DNA of 56,625 nucleotides from Xanthomonas vasicola. GTDB taxonomy: Bacteria > Pseudomonadota > Gammaproteobacteria > Xanthomonadales > Xanthomonadaceae. The stretch lies in assembly GCF_000772705.2 (NCBI RefSeq), contig NZ_JSBW02000006.1, positions 1 through 56,625 on the forward strand, written 5' to 3'. The notes under the pieces are model-generated. The model saw only the letters and a program-made list of their open reading frames with translations. It was not told the origin of the DNA and ran no database searches. Made by a program: the position numbers and the translations under genes. Shown piece by piece: positions 36,830 to 46,794 of the stretch (within the stretch, counting starts at the first letter, position 1; each line of letters opens with the position of its first letter).

Positions 36830-38767
36830 ATGGATGGCACCGTGACTCTTTCCCCGACACCCACTGCAATGCCCCCCGTTTCTGCCCTCGATGCCGGTAA
36901 GCCCACGCTGCCGCCGGAAGCGCCGTTGGCAATGCCCGAACAGAATCTGCGCGAAGGTAGCCTGCAAGTGCGCCACCAGCGCACCTCGCCAGCCGGCATC
37001 GGTGTGCGCCGCTTTTATCTGATCGGCGGCACCTTCGCCACCACTGCCGTCGCCGTGTGGGTGATGCTCAGCGTGCTGTGGCCCGACGGCATCAGCGTGC
37101 TGGAAGGCTGTCTGCTTGGGTTGTTTATCCTGCTGTTCGCCTGGATCGCCATGTCCTTCGCCAGCGCCGTGGCCGGCTTCGTCACCGTGGTGGCGCATGC
37201 CGGGCGCAAGCTCGGTATCGACCCGGAAGAACCACTGCCTACGCTGCGCTCGCGCACTGCGTTGTTGATGCCCACCTACAACGAAGACCCGCGCCGGTTG
37301 CTGGCTGGCCTACAGGCCATCTACGAATCGGTGGCCGAAACCGGTCAGCTGGAGCACTTCGACTTCTTCGTGCTCAGCGATACGACCCGCGAGCACATCG
37401 GCCGCGCCGAAGAACTGGTGTATAGCGAACTGTGTGACCGCGTCGACGGGCATGGCCGCATCTTCTACCGCCGCCGCGCCGACAACGCCGCGCGCAAAGC
37501 CGGCAACGTGGCCGACTGGGTGCGTCGCTTCGGTGGCAGCTACTCGCAGATGCTGATTCTGGACGCCGACAGCGTCATGACCGGCGACACCATCGTGCGG
37601 CTGGTGGCCGGCATGGAAAACAACCCGGACGTCGGCCTGATCCAGACCCTGCCTGCGGTGGTCAACGGGCAGACCCTGTTTGCCCGCATGCAGCAGTTCG
37701 GCGGCCGCGTGTATGGCCCGATCATCGCCTTCGGCGTGGCCTGGTGGCACGGCGCCGAGAGCAACTACTGGGGCCACAACGCCATCATCCGCACCCAGGC
37801 GTTTGCCGATCACGCCGGTTTGCCGTCGCTGCGCGGGCGCAAGCCGTTCGGCGGGCATGTGCTCAGCCACGACTTCGTGGAAGCGGCGCTGATGCGGCGC
37901 GGCGGTTGGGCCATGCACATGGTGCCGTACCTGCAGGGCAGTTACGAAGAAGGCCCGCCCACGCTCACCGACCTGCTGATCCGCGACCGCCGCTGGTGCC
38001 AGGGCAACCTGCAGCACGCCAAGGTGGTCAGCGCCAAGGGGCTGCACTGGATCAGCCGCATGCACATGCTGATCGGCATCGGGCACTACTTCACCGCACC
38101 GATGTGGGGCCTGCTGATGCTGATCGGTATCGGCATTCCGCTGGCCGGCGGCGGTATCGATCTGGCTGGCGACCTACCGTTCTCGCCCGCCCGTTACTGG
38201 CATGGCAGCAGCCAGGGCAATGCGATCTGGATCTTCATCTGCACCATGTTCGTGTTGCTGGCCCCCAAGCTGCTTGGCTACATCGCGCTACTGCTCAACC
38301 CGCGCGAACTGCGCGCCTGCGGCGGCGCCTTCCGCGCGGCGGTGAGCATCCTGCTGGAAACCGTGCTGGCGGCCTTGATGGCGCCGGTGGTGATGTACCT
38401 GCAGTCGCGCGGTGTATTCGAAGTGCTGGCGGGTAAGGATTCGGGCTGGGATGCGCAGGTGCGCGATGATGGCAAGCTGTCGTGGCCGGCGCTGTTGCGC
38501 AGCTACGGCGGTCTGACCGTGTTCGGCTTGTTCATGGGTGCAGTGGCCTATGCGGTTTCGCCGGCGCTGGCCGCGTGGATGGGGCCGGTGATCGTGGGCA
38601 TGGCATTGTCGATCCCGGTGGTGGCACTGACCTCGCTGCGTCGTAGCGGCATGGCGCTGCGCCGTGCCGGCATTTTCTGTATCCCCGAAGAACTCGACCC
38701 GCCCAAGGTGCTGGTGCGCGCGTCCGAGCTGCGCCGCGCCGCTGCGCTGGAACCGTCGCTGATCTGA
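36830..38767 (+). CDS. mdoH: Glucans biosynthesis glucosyltransferase H
   Basis: A 645-residue GT2 membrane enzyme from ATG 36830 ([12 protein letters not shown]). It has two N-terminal helices ([34 protein letters not shown]), a cytoplasmic glycosyltransferase domain with [24 protein letters not shown] (the DxD site) and the [12 protein letters not shown] (Q/RxxRW) motif, and about six C-terminal helices. It polymerises and exports the beta-1,2-glucan backbone of osmoregulated periplasmic glucans (OpgH). In Xanthomonas/Pseudomonas plant pathogens this gene was first named hrpM. No opgG is adjacent, so the partner lies elsewhere. Open frame extends to 36710 without support. Confidence 0.93.
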   Translation: MDGTVTLSPTPTAMPPVSALDAGKPTLPPEAPLAMPEQNLREGSLQVRHQRTSPAGIGVRRFYLIGGTFATTAVAVWVMLSVLWPDGISVLEGCLLGLFILLFAWIAMSFASAVAGFVTVVAHAGRKLGIDPEEPLPTLRSRTALLMPTYNEDPRRLLAGLQAIYESVAETGQLEHFDFFVLSDTTREHIGRAEELVYSELCDRVDGHGRIFYRRRADNAARKAGNVADWVRRFGGSYSQMLILDADSVMTGDTIVRLVAGMENNPDVGLIQTLPAVVNGQTLFARMQQFGGRVYGPIIAFGVAWWHGAESNYWGHNAIIRTQAFADHAGLPSLRGRKPFGGHVLSHDFVEAALMRRGGWAMHMVPYLQGSYEEGPPTLTDLLIRDRRWCQGNLQHAKVVSAKGLHWISRMHMLIGIGHYFTAPMWGLLMLIGIGIPLAGGGIDLAGDLPFSPARYWHGSSQGNAIWIFICTMFVLLAPKLLGYIALLLNPRELRACGGAFRAAVSILLETVLAALMAPVVMYLQSRGVFEVLAGKDSGWDAQVRDDGKLSWPALLRSYGGLTVFGLFMGAVAYAVSPALAAWMGPVIVGMALSIPVVALTSLRRSGMALRRAGIFCIPEELDPPKVLVRASELRRAAALEPSLI

Positions 38768-38917
38768 GTGCGCACCGGTGCTGATCCTTAGGATCTGCCA
38801 CCGGTGACGTTGCGGTGGCTGCCCGTTACGGTTGCATGCACGCATGGCCGTCTGCGCCTGTGTGATCTGGCCCGCTCGTCCCACAAGGCATAATGCCCCG
38901 CCTGCAAGCGGAGCTGG

Positions 38918-39586
38918 ATGATGCTGGAAGTGATCGAACGCGAGACCGGACCGAACCCGCAATGGAGCGTGCTGTGGCTGCACGGCCTGGGCGCCGATGG
39001 CAGTGACTTCGCCCCGATGGTGCCCGAGTTGGTGCGCCCGGATTGGCCCGCGCTGCGCTTCGTGTTTCCGCATGCCCCGATCCGCCCGATCACCATCAAT
39101 AACGGCGTGCGCATGCGCGGCTGGTACGACATCGTCGGCATGGATTTCGCCCGGCGCGCCGACAAGGCCGGCATTGCCGAGTCGGTGACCCAGGTCGAAG
39201 CTTTGATCGCCCATGAGCAATCGCGTGGCATTGCGCCCGAACGCATCTTGTTGGCCGGCTTTTCGCAAGGCGGCGCCGTGACCCTGGCGGTGGGCCTGCA
39301 GCGCAGCGTGCCGCTGGCCGGGTTGATCGCGCTGTCGACCTATCTGCCGGATCCCGCTGCGGCCGCCACCCAGCTGCAGCCGGCCGCGAGCCGCCAACCG
39401 CTGTTCATGGCCCATGGCACGGCCGACCCGGTGGTGCCGTTCGCGGCTGGCCAGGCCAGCATGCAGACCTTGCGCACGCTCGGCTTCGCCCTGGACTGGC
39501 ACACCTACCCGATGGGCCACCAGGTCTGTCTGGAAGAGATCGAGGCCCTGCGCGACTGGATGCAGGCGCGCTTCACCGCCGCCTGA
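38918..39586 (+). CDS. Carboxylesterase/phospholipase-type alpha/beta hydrolase
   Basis: A 222-residue enzyme starting MMLEVIERET, with CGGAG before the paired ATGs (38918, 38921). Catalytic triad: Ser in GFSQGG, Asp in HGTADPVVP and His in MGHQV; the early VLWLHGLGADGSDF gives the oxyanion hole. Size and motifs match the EstB/YpfH (acyl-protein thioesterase-like) group. It is cytoplasmic, hydrolysing short-chain esters. The stop is four bases before the next gene's start, so it likely shares a transcript with algZ/algR. Confidence 0.88.
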   Translation: MMLEVIERETGPNPQWSVLWLHGLGADGSDFAPMVPELVRPDWPALRFVFPHAPIRPITINNGVRMRGWYDIVGMDFARRADKAGIAESVTQVEALIAHEQSRGIAPERILLAGFSQGGAVTLAVGLQRSVPLAGLIALSTYLPDPAAAATQLQPAASRQPLFMAHGTADPVVPFAAGQASMQTLRTLGFALDWHTYPMGHQVCLEEIEALRDWMQARFTAA

Positions 39587-39590
39587 GCGC

Positions 39591-40643
39591 ATGGCCCAGC
39601 GCGCGCCGCAGATTGCCTGGATGCCGGACCTGTGCCGGCTGCCACGGCTGGGCGCGATGCTGAGCCTGGCCGAACTGGTGGTGCTGGTGGTGACCCTGGT
39701 GCCCGATGCCGGCGCCGCACGCAGCATCACCTTGTCGCGGTTCGTCTCTGCCAGCGGTCTGGCGCTGTGGCTGGCGCTGGCGGTCAGTGTGTTGCTGTGC
39801 GTGTTGCGGCCCACCTTGTCGCGATTGCCGCCGCGGCTGGGCGGGCTGGCCGCATTGCTGATTGCCGCGGTGGTGGCAATGCTCGGCGCCGGCATCGTGC
39901 ACGGCCTGTATGCCGTACTTGGGCAGGCGCCGCTGGGGCCGCTGGTTGGCTTCTGGCGCTTCACCCTGGGCAGCGCGGCCACGGTGGTGCTGATCACCGC
40001 GCTGGCGCTGCGCTACTTCTATGTCAGCGACCGCTGGGAGGCGCAGGTGCAGGCCAACGCGCGTGCCGAGGCAGATGCCTTGCAGGCGCGCATTCGCCCG
40101 CACTTCCTGTTCAACAGCATGAATCTCATCGCCAGCCTGTTGCGGCGCGATCCGGTGGTGGCCGAGCAGGCGGTGCTGGATCTGTCGGACCTGTTCCGCG
40201 CCGCGCTCGGCGCCGGCGAAGGCGTTTCCACCTTGCGCGCCGAATGCGAACTGGCCGAACGCTATCTGGCAATCGAATCGCTGCGCCTGGGCGAGCGCCT
40301 GCAGGTGCGCTGGCACCGCCAGGAGCCGCTGCCCTGGGAGCTGCCGATGCCGCGTCTGGTGCTGCAGCCATTGGTCGAAAATGCCGTACTGCATGGCGTT
40401 TCGCGCATGCCCGAAGGCGGTACGCTGTACCTGTCGCTGCGTCAGCGCGGCAACCAGCTGCAGATCCGTATCGTCAACCCGGCGCCGCAACCAGGCACCC
40501 AGTTGCCGCTGCTGGCTGGCGCCGGGCATGCGCAGGCCAGCATCTCGCACCGGCTGGCGTTCCAGTTCGGTGCCGGGGCACGGATGGCGGCCAGCTGGGC
40601 TGAAGGCTACTATGCCTGCGAGATCACATTGCCGCTGCCGTGA
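39591..40643 (+). CDS. algZ: LytS/AlgZ-type sensor histidine kinase
   Basis: A 350-residue inner-membrane kinase from ATG 39591 (MAQRAPQIAWMPDLCR). About four N-terminal helices are followed by a His_kinase (PF06580) domain: ARIRPHFLFNSMNLIASLLR, where the His of RPHFLFN is the phosphorylation site, and an ATPase domain with LVLQPLVENAVLHGV. This is the unorthodox AlgZ/FimS architecture that lacks the usual H-box region. It lies immediately upstream of a LytTR regulator (30 bases), forming one two-component system. The signal is unknown. Confidence 0.85.
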   Translation: MAQRAPQIAWMPDLCRLPRLGAMLSLAELVVLVVTLVPDAGAARSITLSRFVSASGLALWLALAVSVLLCVLRPTLSRLPPRLGGLAALLIAAVVAMLGAGIVHGLYAVLGQAPLGPLVGFWRFTLGSAATVVLITALALRYFYVSDRWEAQVQANARAEADALQARIRPHFLFNSMNLIASLLRRDPVVAEQAVLDLSDLFRAALGAGEGVSTLRAECELAERYLAIESLRLGERLQVRWHRQEPLPWELPMPRLVLQPLVENAVLHGVSRMPEGGTLYLSLRQRGNQLQIRIVNPAPQPGTQLPLLAGAGHAQASISHRLAFQFGAGARMAASWAEGYYACEITLPLP

Positions 40644-40673
40644 GGGGAGAGTCACGGTAGCGAGGGGGAGTCC

Positions 40674-41411
40674 ATGACGGCCACGCAAGTGCGGGTGCTG
40701 ATCGCCGATGACGAGCCACTGGCGCGCGAGCGCCTGCGCATGCTGCTGGGTGAGCATCCGCAGGTCGAGGTGATTGGCGAGGCGGAAAACGGCCAGCAAG
40801 TGCTGCAGCAGTGCGAACACCTGCATCCGGATCTGGTGTTGCTGGACATCGCCATGCCCGGCGTCGACGGCCTGGAAACCGCGCGGTTGCTGCGGCAAAG
40901 CCAGCCGCCACCGGCGGTGGTGTTCTGCACCGCCTACGACCAGCATGCGTTGTCCGCGTTCGACGCAGCTGCGCTGGATTACCTGATGAAGCCGGTGCGC
41001 CCGGAACGCCTGGCGTCTGCGCTGGAAAAGGTCGCCACCTTCCTGGCCGGCCGCGTGCCCGGCACTGCGCCCAGGCCGCTGCGCACCCATCTGTGCGCGC
41101 GCCTGCGCGGCAGCTTGCGGTTGATCGCCATCGGCGACATCCGCTACCTGCAGGCCGAAGAGAAGTACGTCATCGTCCACCACACCCGTGGCGAAGACTT
41201 GATCGAAGAGTCGCTGAAATCGTTGGAAGACGAATTCGCCGAGCGCCTGGTGCGTATCCATCGCAATTGTTTGGTGGCACGCGACGAACTGGTGGAACTG
41301 CGCCGCAGCGGCGATGGCCAGGTGCACGCGGTGCTGCGCAACGTGCCGCAAACCTTGGAAGTGAGCCGCCGCTGCGTGGCCAGCCTGCGCGATCAATTAC
41401 GTCAACTGTGA
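40674..41411 (+). CDS. algR: LytTR response regulator, AlgR-type
   Basis: A 245-residue protein from ATG 40674, with GGGGGAG seven bases before. The receiver domain (about 6-125) has the acidic pocket IADDEP, phosphorylatable Asp in LVLLDIAMPG, Thr in VVFCTAYD and Lys in DYLMKPVR. The LytTR DNA-binding domain (about 145-243) ends in FAERLVRIHRNCLVARDELV. AlgR in Pseudomonas controls alginate, motility and virulence. Here the same order algZ-algR-hemC is kept. Target genes cannot be inferred. Confidence 0.88.
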   Translation: MTATQVRVLIADDEPLARERLRMLLGEHPQVEVIGEAENGQQVLQQCEHLHPDLVLLDIAMPGVDGLETARLLRQSQPPPAVVFCTAYDQHALSAFDAAALDYLMKPVRPERLASALEKVATFLAGRVPGTAPRPLRTHLCARLRGSLRLIAIGDIRYLQAEEKYVIVHHTRGEDLIEESLKSLEDEFAERLVRIHRNCLVARDELVELRRSGDGQVHAVLRNVPQTLEVSRRCVASLRDQLRQL

Positions 41412-41441
41412 GTTCGGCGCCGGCTCCGCGATAATGCCGGC

Positions 41442-42356
41442 ATGACCACGCTCCGTATCGCCACCCGCAAAAGCCCGCTCGCCCTTTGGCAGAGCGAACA
41501 CGTCGCAGCCGCGTTGCGTCAACACCACCCCGGACTGGAGGTGGTGTTGGTACCGATGAGCACTCGTGGCGACGAAGTGCTTGACCGCTCGCTCGCCGCG
41601 ATCGGTGGCAAGGGCCTGTTCCTGAAGGAGCTGGAGCTGGCGATGCTGCGCGGCGAAGCCGATTGCGCCGTGCATTCGCTCAAGGATGTGCCGATGGAAC
41701 TGGACGCCCCGTTCGTGCTGCCGGCGATCCTGGAGCGTGGCGACCCGGCCGATGCGCTGGTGTCCAATCTCTACGCCAGCCTGCAGGCATTGCCGCTGGG
41801 CGCACGCGTGGGCACGTCTTCGCTGCGTCGCCAGGCGCAGTTGCGCGCCGCACGCCCGGATCTGGAATTGATCGACCTGCGCGGCAACGTCAACACGCGG
41901 CTGGCTAAGCTCGACAACGGCGGCTACGACGCCATCGTGCTGGCCTGCGCCGGTCTGCAGCGGCTTGGGCTGGATGCACGCATCAGCGCGCGGCTGGACG
42001 CACCGGAGTGGTTGCCGGCGCCCGCACAAGGCGCGGTGGCAGTGGAATGCCGTGGCGACGACGCGCGTATCCACAGCTTGCTGGCGGTGCTGGATGCCGG
42101 CCGCACGCGCGCCTGCGTGGAAGCCGAGCGGGCAATGAATCGCGCGCTGCATGGCAGCTGCCACGTGCCGGTGGCTGCCTTCGCGCGCTGGGAAGGCGAG
42201 GGCCTGTTCCTGCAGGGCATGGTCGGCAGCGCCAGCGACGGCCGCCTGATCCACGCCGATGCACACGGCAGCGTCGACGATACCGAGGCGCTTGGCCGTC
42301 GCGTTGCGCAAGGACTGTTCGACAAGGGCGCCGCGCAGCTGCTGGCCGAGTTGTAA
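41442..42356 (+). CDS. hemC: Porphobilinogen deaminase (hydroxymethylbilane synthase)
   Basis: A 304-residue protein from ATG 41442. It has the conserved N-terminus [74 protein letters not shown] and [12 protein letters not shown]. The dipyrromethane-cofactor cysteine is in HGSCHVPVA. It condenses four porphobilinogen molecules into hydroxymethylbilane in heme synthesis. It follows algR by 30 bases, as in Pseudomonas. Confidence 0.97.
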   Translation: MTTLRIATRKSPLALWQSEHVAAALRQHHPGLEVVLVPMSTRGDEVLDRSLAAIGGKGLFLKELELAMLRGEADCAVHSLKDVPMELDAPFVLPAILERGDPADALVSNLYASLQALPLGARVGTSSLRRQAQLRAARPDLELIDLRGNVNTRLAKLDNGGYDAIVLACAGLQRLGLDARISARLDAPEWLPAPAQGAVAVECRGDDARIHSLLAVLDAGRTRACVEAERAMNRALHGSCHVPVAAFARWEGEGLFLQGMVGSASDGRLIHADAHGSVDDTEALGRRVAQGLFDKGAAQLLAEL

Positions 42357-42494
42357 CGTCGGGCCTGGAACAGCGCGCCCGGCCGCAGAAATCGAGCGCG
42401 CGCAGGCACGTCCAACCGAGAAAACCGCCGCTGCATTAATAGGATAGATCCCGGTCACGAGAGCCGTGCCGCGTGCTCGCAATGCCCGCTTTGC

Positions 42495-42636
42495 GTAGGA
42501 GCGGCCTTGGCCGCGACAGGCTTCACCGGCAAAGCCCGCGCGCCCCGGCGCGCTCCTACACGAGCAATCCTCGCGGCGGCGCGGGTATGTTTTTCGCGGC
42601 TAGGTCGGTGTGTGGCCGGTGCTCGGCGCTGTCGTG
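42495..42636. repeat. GTAGGAGCGG palindromic repeat with conserved tail, copy A
   Basis: A palindromic head (GTAGGAGCGG...CGCTCCTAC, 42495-42559) followed by a tail ending GGCCGGTGCTCGGCGCTGTCGTG. Copy B at 42733-42874 repeats the same head-plus-tail order. No gene is seen between 42357 and 42908. Confidence 0.75.
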
Positions 42637-42732
42637 AAGCATCTACGCGACCTTATCACCAGCGCGGCGGCGGTCAGCGCATCGGCTTGCCGCAGCTCAG
42701 GCCTGCCGCCCGATGCGCGATGCCCGCTCCTC

Positions 42733-42874
42733 GTAGGAGCGGCTCTGGCCGCGAGAAGCTTCATCGGGATGCCCGCGCGGCCCGGGGCGCTCCTACACGC
42801 GCAATCCTCGCGGCGGTACGGGCAAGTTTCTCGCGGCAGGGGCGGGGCGTGGCCGGTGCTCGGCGCTGTCGTGG
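42733..42874. repeat. GTAGGAGCGG palindromic repeat with conserved tail, copy B
   Basis: Head 42733-42796, tail to 42874 with GCAATCCTCGCGGCGG and GGCCGGTGCTCGGCGCTGTC shared with copy A. The two copies are a tandem direct duplication about 238 bases apart and share the head with 11852 and 12026. Confidence 0.75.
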
Positions 42875-42908
42875 GAGCCGAGCCCCGGCCGCGGCCGCCA
42901 GCGGGCGC

Positions 42909-43709
42909 TTACTTGAACGTGTAAACCAGATTGACCGTAGTCAGCGTATCGGTCTTCTTGTCGCCGTCGCTGACCTCGCTGTTGTGGCGCATCTGCCACG
43001 CAGCCTTCAGCGCGAAATGCGAGTTCATGCTGACCTGCACGCCGAAATCGTTCTGCGCATAGGTGTTGTATTCGCCCGATTCCACCAGCAGCGTGTTGAT
43101 CACATCGGTGTTGTCGGTAACGGTGTACTTCAGGTCGAACAGGCCGCGACCAATCAACCCGGTTTCGTTGCGGTCTTCGTTGCTGTTGTGCGCGCGGCGC
43201 ACACCCGGGCCCACCTGCGCGTCCAGGTAGAACCGGTCGGCGTCGATCAGGCGCGTGCCGTAGCCGATACCGAAGGTGGCCAGACGGTCGTAGGTGGCGA
43301 AGTCGTCGTGCTCGTAGCGGCCGGTGGCGGTGAGCTGGCGATGTTCGCCCAGCTGCAGTGCGCTACCGACGCTGCCGGTGTAACGCTCGGCCGTGGTCTG
43401 GCGTTCGCGCGTAGTACTGCCGTCTTCGTTGGTGTTGGTGTATTCCGAGCTCGAACGCAGTGCGGTGGCATCCAGGCTGTGGATCCAGTCGCCGTCGGTG
43501 TAGCGCAGGCGCACACGGCCGTTGAGGCTATCGGTGGTGCTGTTTCCGTTCGCGGCAGCGTAGCCGAGCTCGCCGCTGCTGCCGCTCCAGGGCGAGGGCA
43601 TCAGCGCTGCGGCCGGGTCTGCCGGCGCCGGTGCGACTGCCTGGGCCCAGACGGTGGGCGTGATCAACAACAGTGGCAACAAGGCAGGCAACGGGGCACG
43701 GCGGGACAT
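42909..43709 (-). CDS. DUF481-family outer-membrane protein
   Basis: A 266-residue secreted protein: signal peptide MSRRAPLPALLPLLLITPTVWAQA-like, then alternating amphipathic strands typical of a beta barrel (SGELGYAAANGNSTTDSLNG, RYEHDDFATYDRLATFGIGY) with an aromatic C-terminus (VYTFK, ending with lysine after Phe). It matches the salt-stress-induced DUF481/YdiY group. It likely resides in the outer membrane. No function is established for the family. Confidence 0.8.
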   Translation of the reverse strand: MSRRAPLPALLPLLLITPTVWAQAVAPAPADPAAALMPSPWSGSSGELGYAAANGNSTTDSLNGRVRLRYTDGDWIHSLDATALRSSSEYTNTNEDGSTTRERQTTAERYTGSVGSALQLGEHRQLTATGRYEHDDFATYDRLATFGIGYGTRLIDADRFYLDAQVGPGVRRAHNSNEDRNETGLIGRGLFDLKYTVTDNTDVINTLLVESGEYNTYAQNDFGVQVSMNSHFALKAAWQMRHNSEVSDGDKKTDTLTTVNLVYTFK

Positions 43710-44389
43710 GGGCAGCTCGCTTTGGAGGGCAGGGAGAGGGGGGGAAGCGATTTCATGATAACGGACTGTGCGGTGCCGTTATTGCCAAGTGAACGGCCCC
43801 CTTCATTGAGGGTTCGGGCGTAGAAAGCGGTCTGGGCCGTCATGGCGTGACGGGTTGTGTGCAATAGCCGCGGCGAAAGCGTGTCTGCGTACGGCTGGTG
43901 GCATGGTCGGAGCGATCGGTGAGTTCGCGTCTAGATGGCACTGGGAGGAGGCGGACAATGCGCTTGGCGTGGCCGGAGTGATCCGCAGATGCGCGCTTGC
44001 GATTGCCAAGCGGCAAACAACGATGGTCACATCATGAGGTACGCGGGCCTGGCGAATGGCGCGGATCCGAGTGCCCCCGTGCCGTCGCATGCAAGCGACA
44101 GCGGCGCTGCCCGCCGCCATTGGCCTGGACGACCACCCGTTCGACGCCGGCCGCGACGAGACCAACGGTCTGGGTCTTGTCGACCCGACACCCGTCGCCT
44201 GTTGCAGGCGCGGATCGAGGATGCGGTATCTCAACGCCGGCAAGCTGTGAATGTTGCGACCGACCCAACAGACCACGCACCTGGGTCGGACGTAATCTGG
44301 ACGCGTGCTGCTATCTGCCTACCGTCAGTTGCCTATCGCCAGACGGCGATGCTCACCCCGCCGCGCAAAGACTCGGACATAATCGACGC
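43710..44389. other. 680-base intergenic region, nothing recognised
   Basis: Divergent upstream region of the DUF481 and WYL genes. Frames up to 157 codons exist on the minus strand, but none has domain-like sequence or a ribosome site. Confidence 0.35.
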
Positions 44390-45355
44390 ATGGACCGCTA
44401 TGAACGCATCAACTCCCTGCATCGCTTGCTCAAATCGGCACGCTACCCGGTCACGGTGGCGCGGCTGCAGGATGAGCTGAGCTGTTCCCGCGCAACCGTC
44501 TACCGCGATCTGGCGTTTCTGCGCGATGCGCTAATGGCGCCGGTGGAAGGCGACGGCGAATCGGGCTTTCGCTATCTAACCGGTGAAAGCGATCGCTTCG
44601 AATTACCCGGCCTGTGGTTGAGCTCGGAAGAGCTGCACGCGTTGCTGGCTTCGCAGCAACTGCTCGCGCGGACCGGCGGCGGAGTGCTGTCCTCGATGCT
44701 GGCACCGTTGCAGCAACGCATCGAAGGCTTGCTCGCTGCGCAAGCCGGTGTCTCGCAATGGCCGGTGGATCGGGTGCGGGTGATTCCGCACCGCGGCCGC
44801 AAGCTGGACGAAGCCAGCTTCCGCACCGTGGCCTCCGGCGTGCTGGAGCGTAAGCAGCTGAGCTTCGACTACCGCGCGCGCTCTACGGATGAATCGACCA
44901 AGCGCACGGTGTCGCCACAGCGCATTACCCATTACCGCGACAACTGGTATCTGGACGCCTGGGATCACGGCCGCGATGGTGTGCGCAGCTTTGCGGTAGA
45001 CCGCATCAACCATGCGCGCCTGCTCGATGCCGCGCCGCGCGATGTGCCCGACAGCGAACTGGACGAGCAACTTGCCGCCACCTACGGCATTTTCTCCGGA
45101 GCACCCAAGGGCTGGGCGACCATCGTGTTCAGTTCCAAGGCGGCGCGCTGGGTGGCCGACGAACATTGGCATTCCAAACAGCAGGGGCGCTTTCTGCCCG
45201 ATGGCCGCTACGAGCTCAAGTTGCCGTATAGCAACTCGCGCGAACTGCTGATGGACGTGCTGCACTACGGCTCGGATGCGGAGATCGTTGAACCTATGTC
45301 GTTGCGCGAGCAGGCCAAGGCGTTGTTGTCGCTGGCATTGAGCAATTACGACTGA
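44390..45355 (+). CDS. YafY-type HTH/WYL-domain transcriptional regulator
   Basis: A 321-residue protein from ATG 44390 (MDRYERINSLHRLLKSARYP). It has an N-terminal DeoR-like helix-turn-helix (LQDELSCSRATVYRDLAFLR), a middle WYL domain around 140-230 (RVSPQRITHYRDNWYLDAWD; the W-Y-L core is NWYLDAWD), and a WCX C-terminal extension (IVEPMSLREQAKALLSLALS). WYL proteins often respond to nucleic-acid ligands, including in DNA-damage and defence contexts. No defence genes are adjacent, so a local regulatory role is the default. Confidence 0.88.
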   Translation: MDRYERINSLHRLLKSARYPVTVARLQDELSCSRATVYRDLAFLRDALMAPVEGDGESGFRYLTGESDRFELPGLWLSSEELHALLASQQLLARTGGGVLSSMLAPLQQRIEGLLAAQAGVSQWPVDRVRVIPHRGRKLDEASFRTVASGVLERKQLSFDYRARSTDESTKRTVSPQRITHYRDNWYLDAWDHGRDGVRSFAVDRINHARLLDAAPRDVPDSELDEQLAATYGIFSGAPKGWATIVFSSKAARWVADEHWHSKQQGRFLPDGRYELKLPYSNSRELLMDVLHYGSDAEIVEPMSLREQAKALLSLALSNYD

Positions 45356-45463
45356 GCATTGCCGGTGGTGAACCGCGACGCCGCGCGGCTGTCGCGGCGC
45401 ACATGTGAACGGCTATCGACCACGCGCCACTGACCTGGTGCATGGTCAGGGCGACCAACGCGC

Positions 45464-46033
45464 TCAGCGCTTGTTCGGCACCTCAAATCCCAGGCGGTCC
45501 ACCTGCTCGCGCAGCTGCGGCACGCGCTTGAGTTTGTCGGTGTAGATCGAATACTCGTCGCGCATCTTGTTGACCAGCATGCGGTACTGATCGCGGCTCA
45601 TGTCCGGCTTGCGCGAAAAGATCCAGGCCAGGTCGCGGCCCGGGTAGGAGATCAGCATCCAGGAGCCATCCGGGGCGATTTCCAGAATGCGCTGCTTGGC
45701 CGGGATCACCTTGTAGAACCACACCCGCCAATCGCGGTTGCCGCTGTCGGCATCCACCGACGCGCGCGCGCTGACTTCCTTTTCCGGTTCACCGAACCCG
45801 TCGCGGTACAGATAGCGCACTGCCACCTTGCCGTCTTCGACCAGGGTGTATTCGTCGCGGCTGGTGACGTGGCCGCGCTCCACCGGGTTGGGCATGCGCG
45901 CAATCACGTACCAGGTGCCCATGATCTTGGACAGATCGACTGCCGGCTCACTGGCGGATGTGTCCTTGGCGTGTGCCACGGGCAGGCCCAGGACGAGCAG
46001 AAAAGCGAGGGCGATCGTAACGGTCAGGCGCAT
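45464..46033 (-). CDS. Bacterial lipocalin (Blc-like), exported
   Basis: A 189-residue protein from ATG 46033 with a signal peptide (MRLTVTIALAFLLVLGLPVA). The lipocalin N-terminal motif is IMGTWYVIARMPNPVERG (GxW). The barrel includes WRVWFYKVIPAKQRILEIAP and SYPGRDLAWIFSRKPDMSRD, the usual bacterial Blc C-terminal signature. No lipobox cysteine is seen, so it is likely a soluble periplasmic carrier for lipids or hydrophobic compounds. Confidence 0.82.
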   Translation of the reverse strand: MRLTVTIALAFLLVLGLPVAHAKDTSASEPAVDLSKIMGTWYVIARMPNPVERGHVTSRDEYTLVEDGKVAVRYLYRDGFGEPEKEVSARASVDADSGNRDWRVWFYKVIPAKQRILEIAPDGSWMLISYPGRDLAWIFSRKPDMSRDQYRMLVNKMRDEYSIYTDKLKRVPQLREQVDRLGFEVPNKR

Positions 46034-46415
46034 CGCAACATCACAATGAGGCAGTGGGAGCAGCACACTACCGCATGCAGGGGGCAAGTTCGCGTCAACG
46101 GTCGCGTCTGGCAACGGTGCCGGGGGGGCTTCAGCGGATTGGGGGCGGTCGGGGCTGGCTGACAGGTGTCGGTCAGGCATTGGCGCCGCGGCCGCAGGGT
46201 TGTGCAGCGCGGGGCGGTCTGTTGTCGCTGGCTGTCAGGGTTGCCGAGACCCCGACATCGTAGCTGTCTGCAACTGCGACCTTCCCGAGCCCGGGTGCCT
46301 CTGAGACAGCGTCCGAGCCGCGCGCCGCACAGGCTCGCGTCAAGGTCGCAGCCGGTGAGATGGGCAGCGGCAATCCTGCGGGCCTGTTGTGATCCTTCCT
46401 GCACGGAGTGCCGCC
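46034..46415. other. 382-base intergenic region, nothing recognised
   Basis: Holds the divergent promoters of the lipocalin and the small membrane protein. No repeat or gene was identified. Confidence 0.3.
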
Positions 46416-46727
46416 ATGTCGCATCGTCCTTCTTCCCATTCCGAACGTCCCGACCCGCGCGTACTGCGCCCGGTGCGGCAGATCGCCCTGGCCGGGCTGG
46501 CCCTGGTGCTGGTGTGGCCGGCCGCGCGTGGCTATAGCGAATGGATCGGCTGGTTGCCGCTGTGGCTGGTCGGCATGCCGATGCTGGCGTGGTGGAGCCT
46601 GTACCGGTTTGCCTTGCCCACCCTGGCAGGGCGTGGAGTGCGCCGTGTTGCGCCCCGTCGGCGCGGGCCGCAGGCACAGCGCCGACGCAATGCTTCGCGT
46701 ACGGCGACACAGGCGCGGGCAGCCTGA
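46416..46727 (+). CDS. Small two-helix membrane protein, unknown function
   Basis: A 103-residue protein from ATG 46416 (MSHRPSSHSERPDPRVLRPV), with CGGAG seven bases upstream; the frame extends to 46389 without support. Two hydrophobic helices (IALAGLALVLVWPAARG and LPLWLVGMPMLAWWSLYRFA) are followed by an Arg-rich tail of about 30 residues. The type is common among short conserved xanthomonad membrane proteins. It lies 67 bases upstream of the prolyl oligopeptidase gene on the same strand. Confidence 0.55.
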   Translation: MSHRPSSHSERPDPRVLRPVRQIALAGLALVLVWPAARGYSEWIGWLPLWLVGMPMLAWWSLYRFALPTLAGRGVRRVAPRRRGPQAQRRRNASRTATQARAA

Positions 46728-46794
46728 CCTTCGGCAGGGTTGGCCGGCGGGGCGCTGTGCTACGTTCCGGCCATTCGTTTTTCCGGAAACATTC

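Noticed and set aside
39573..41396. A 607-codon minus-strand frame across algZ/algR
   Set aside because: Antisense to two well-supported genes; composition rich in His/Gln/Arg without domains.
43803..44276. 157-codon minus-strand frame in the gap before the WYL regulator
   Set aside because: No ribosome site, no domain, low-complexity composition.
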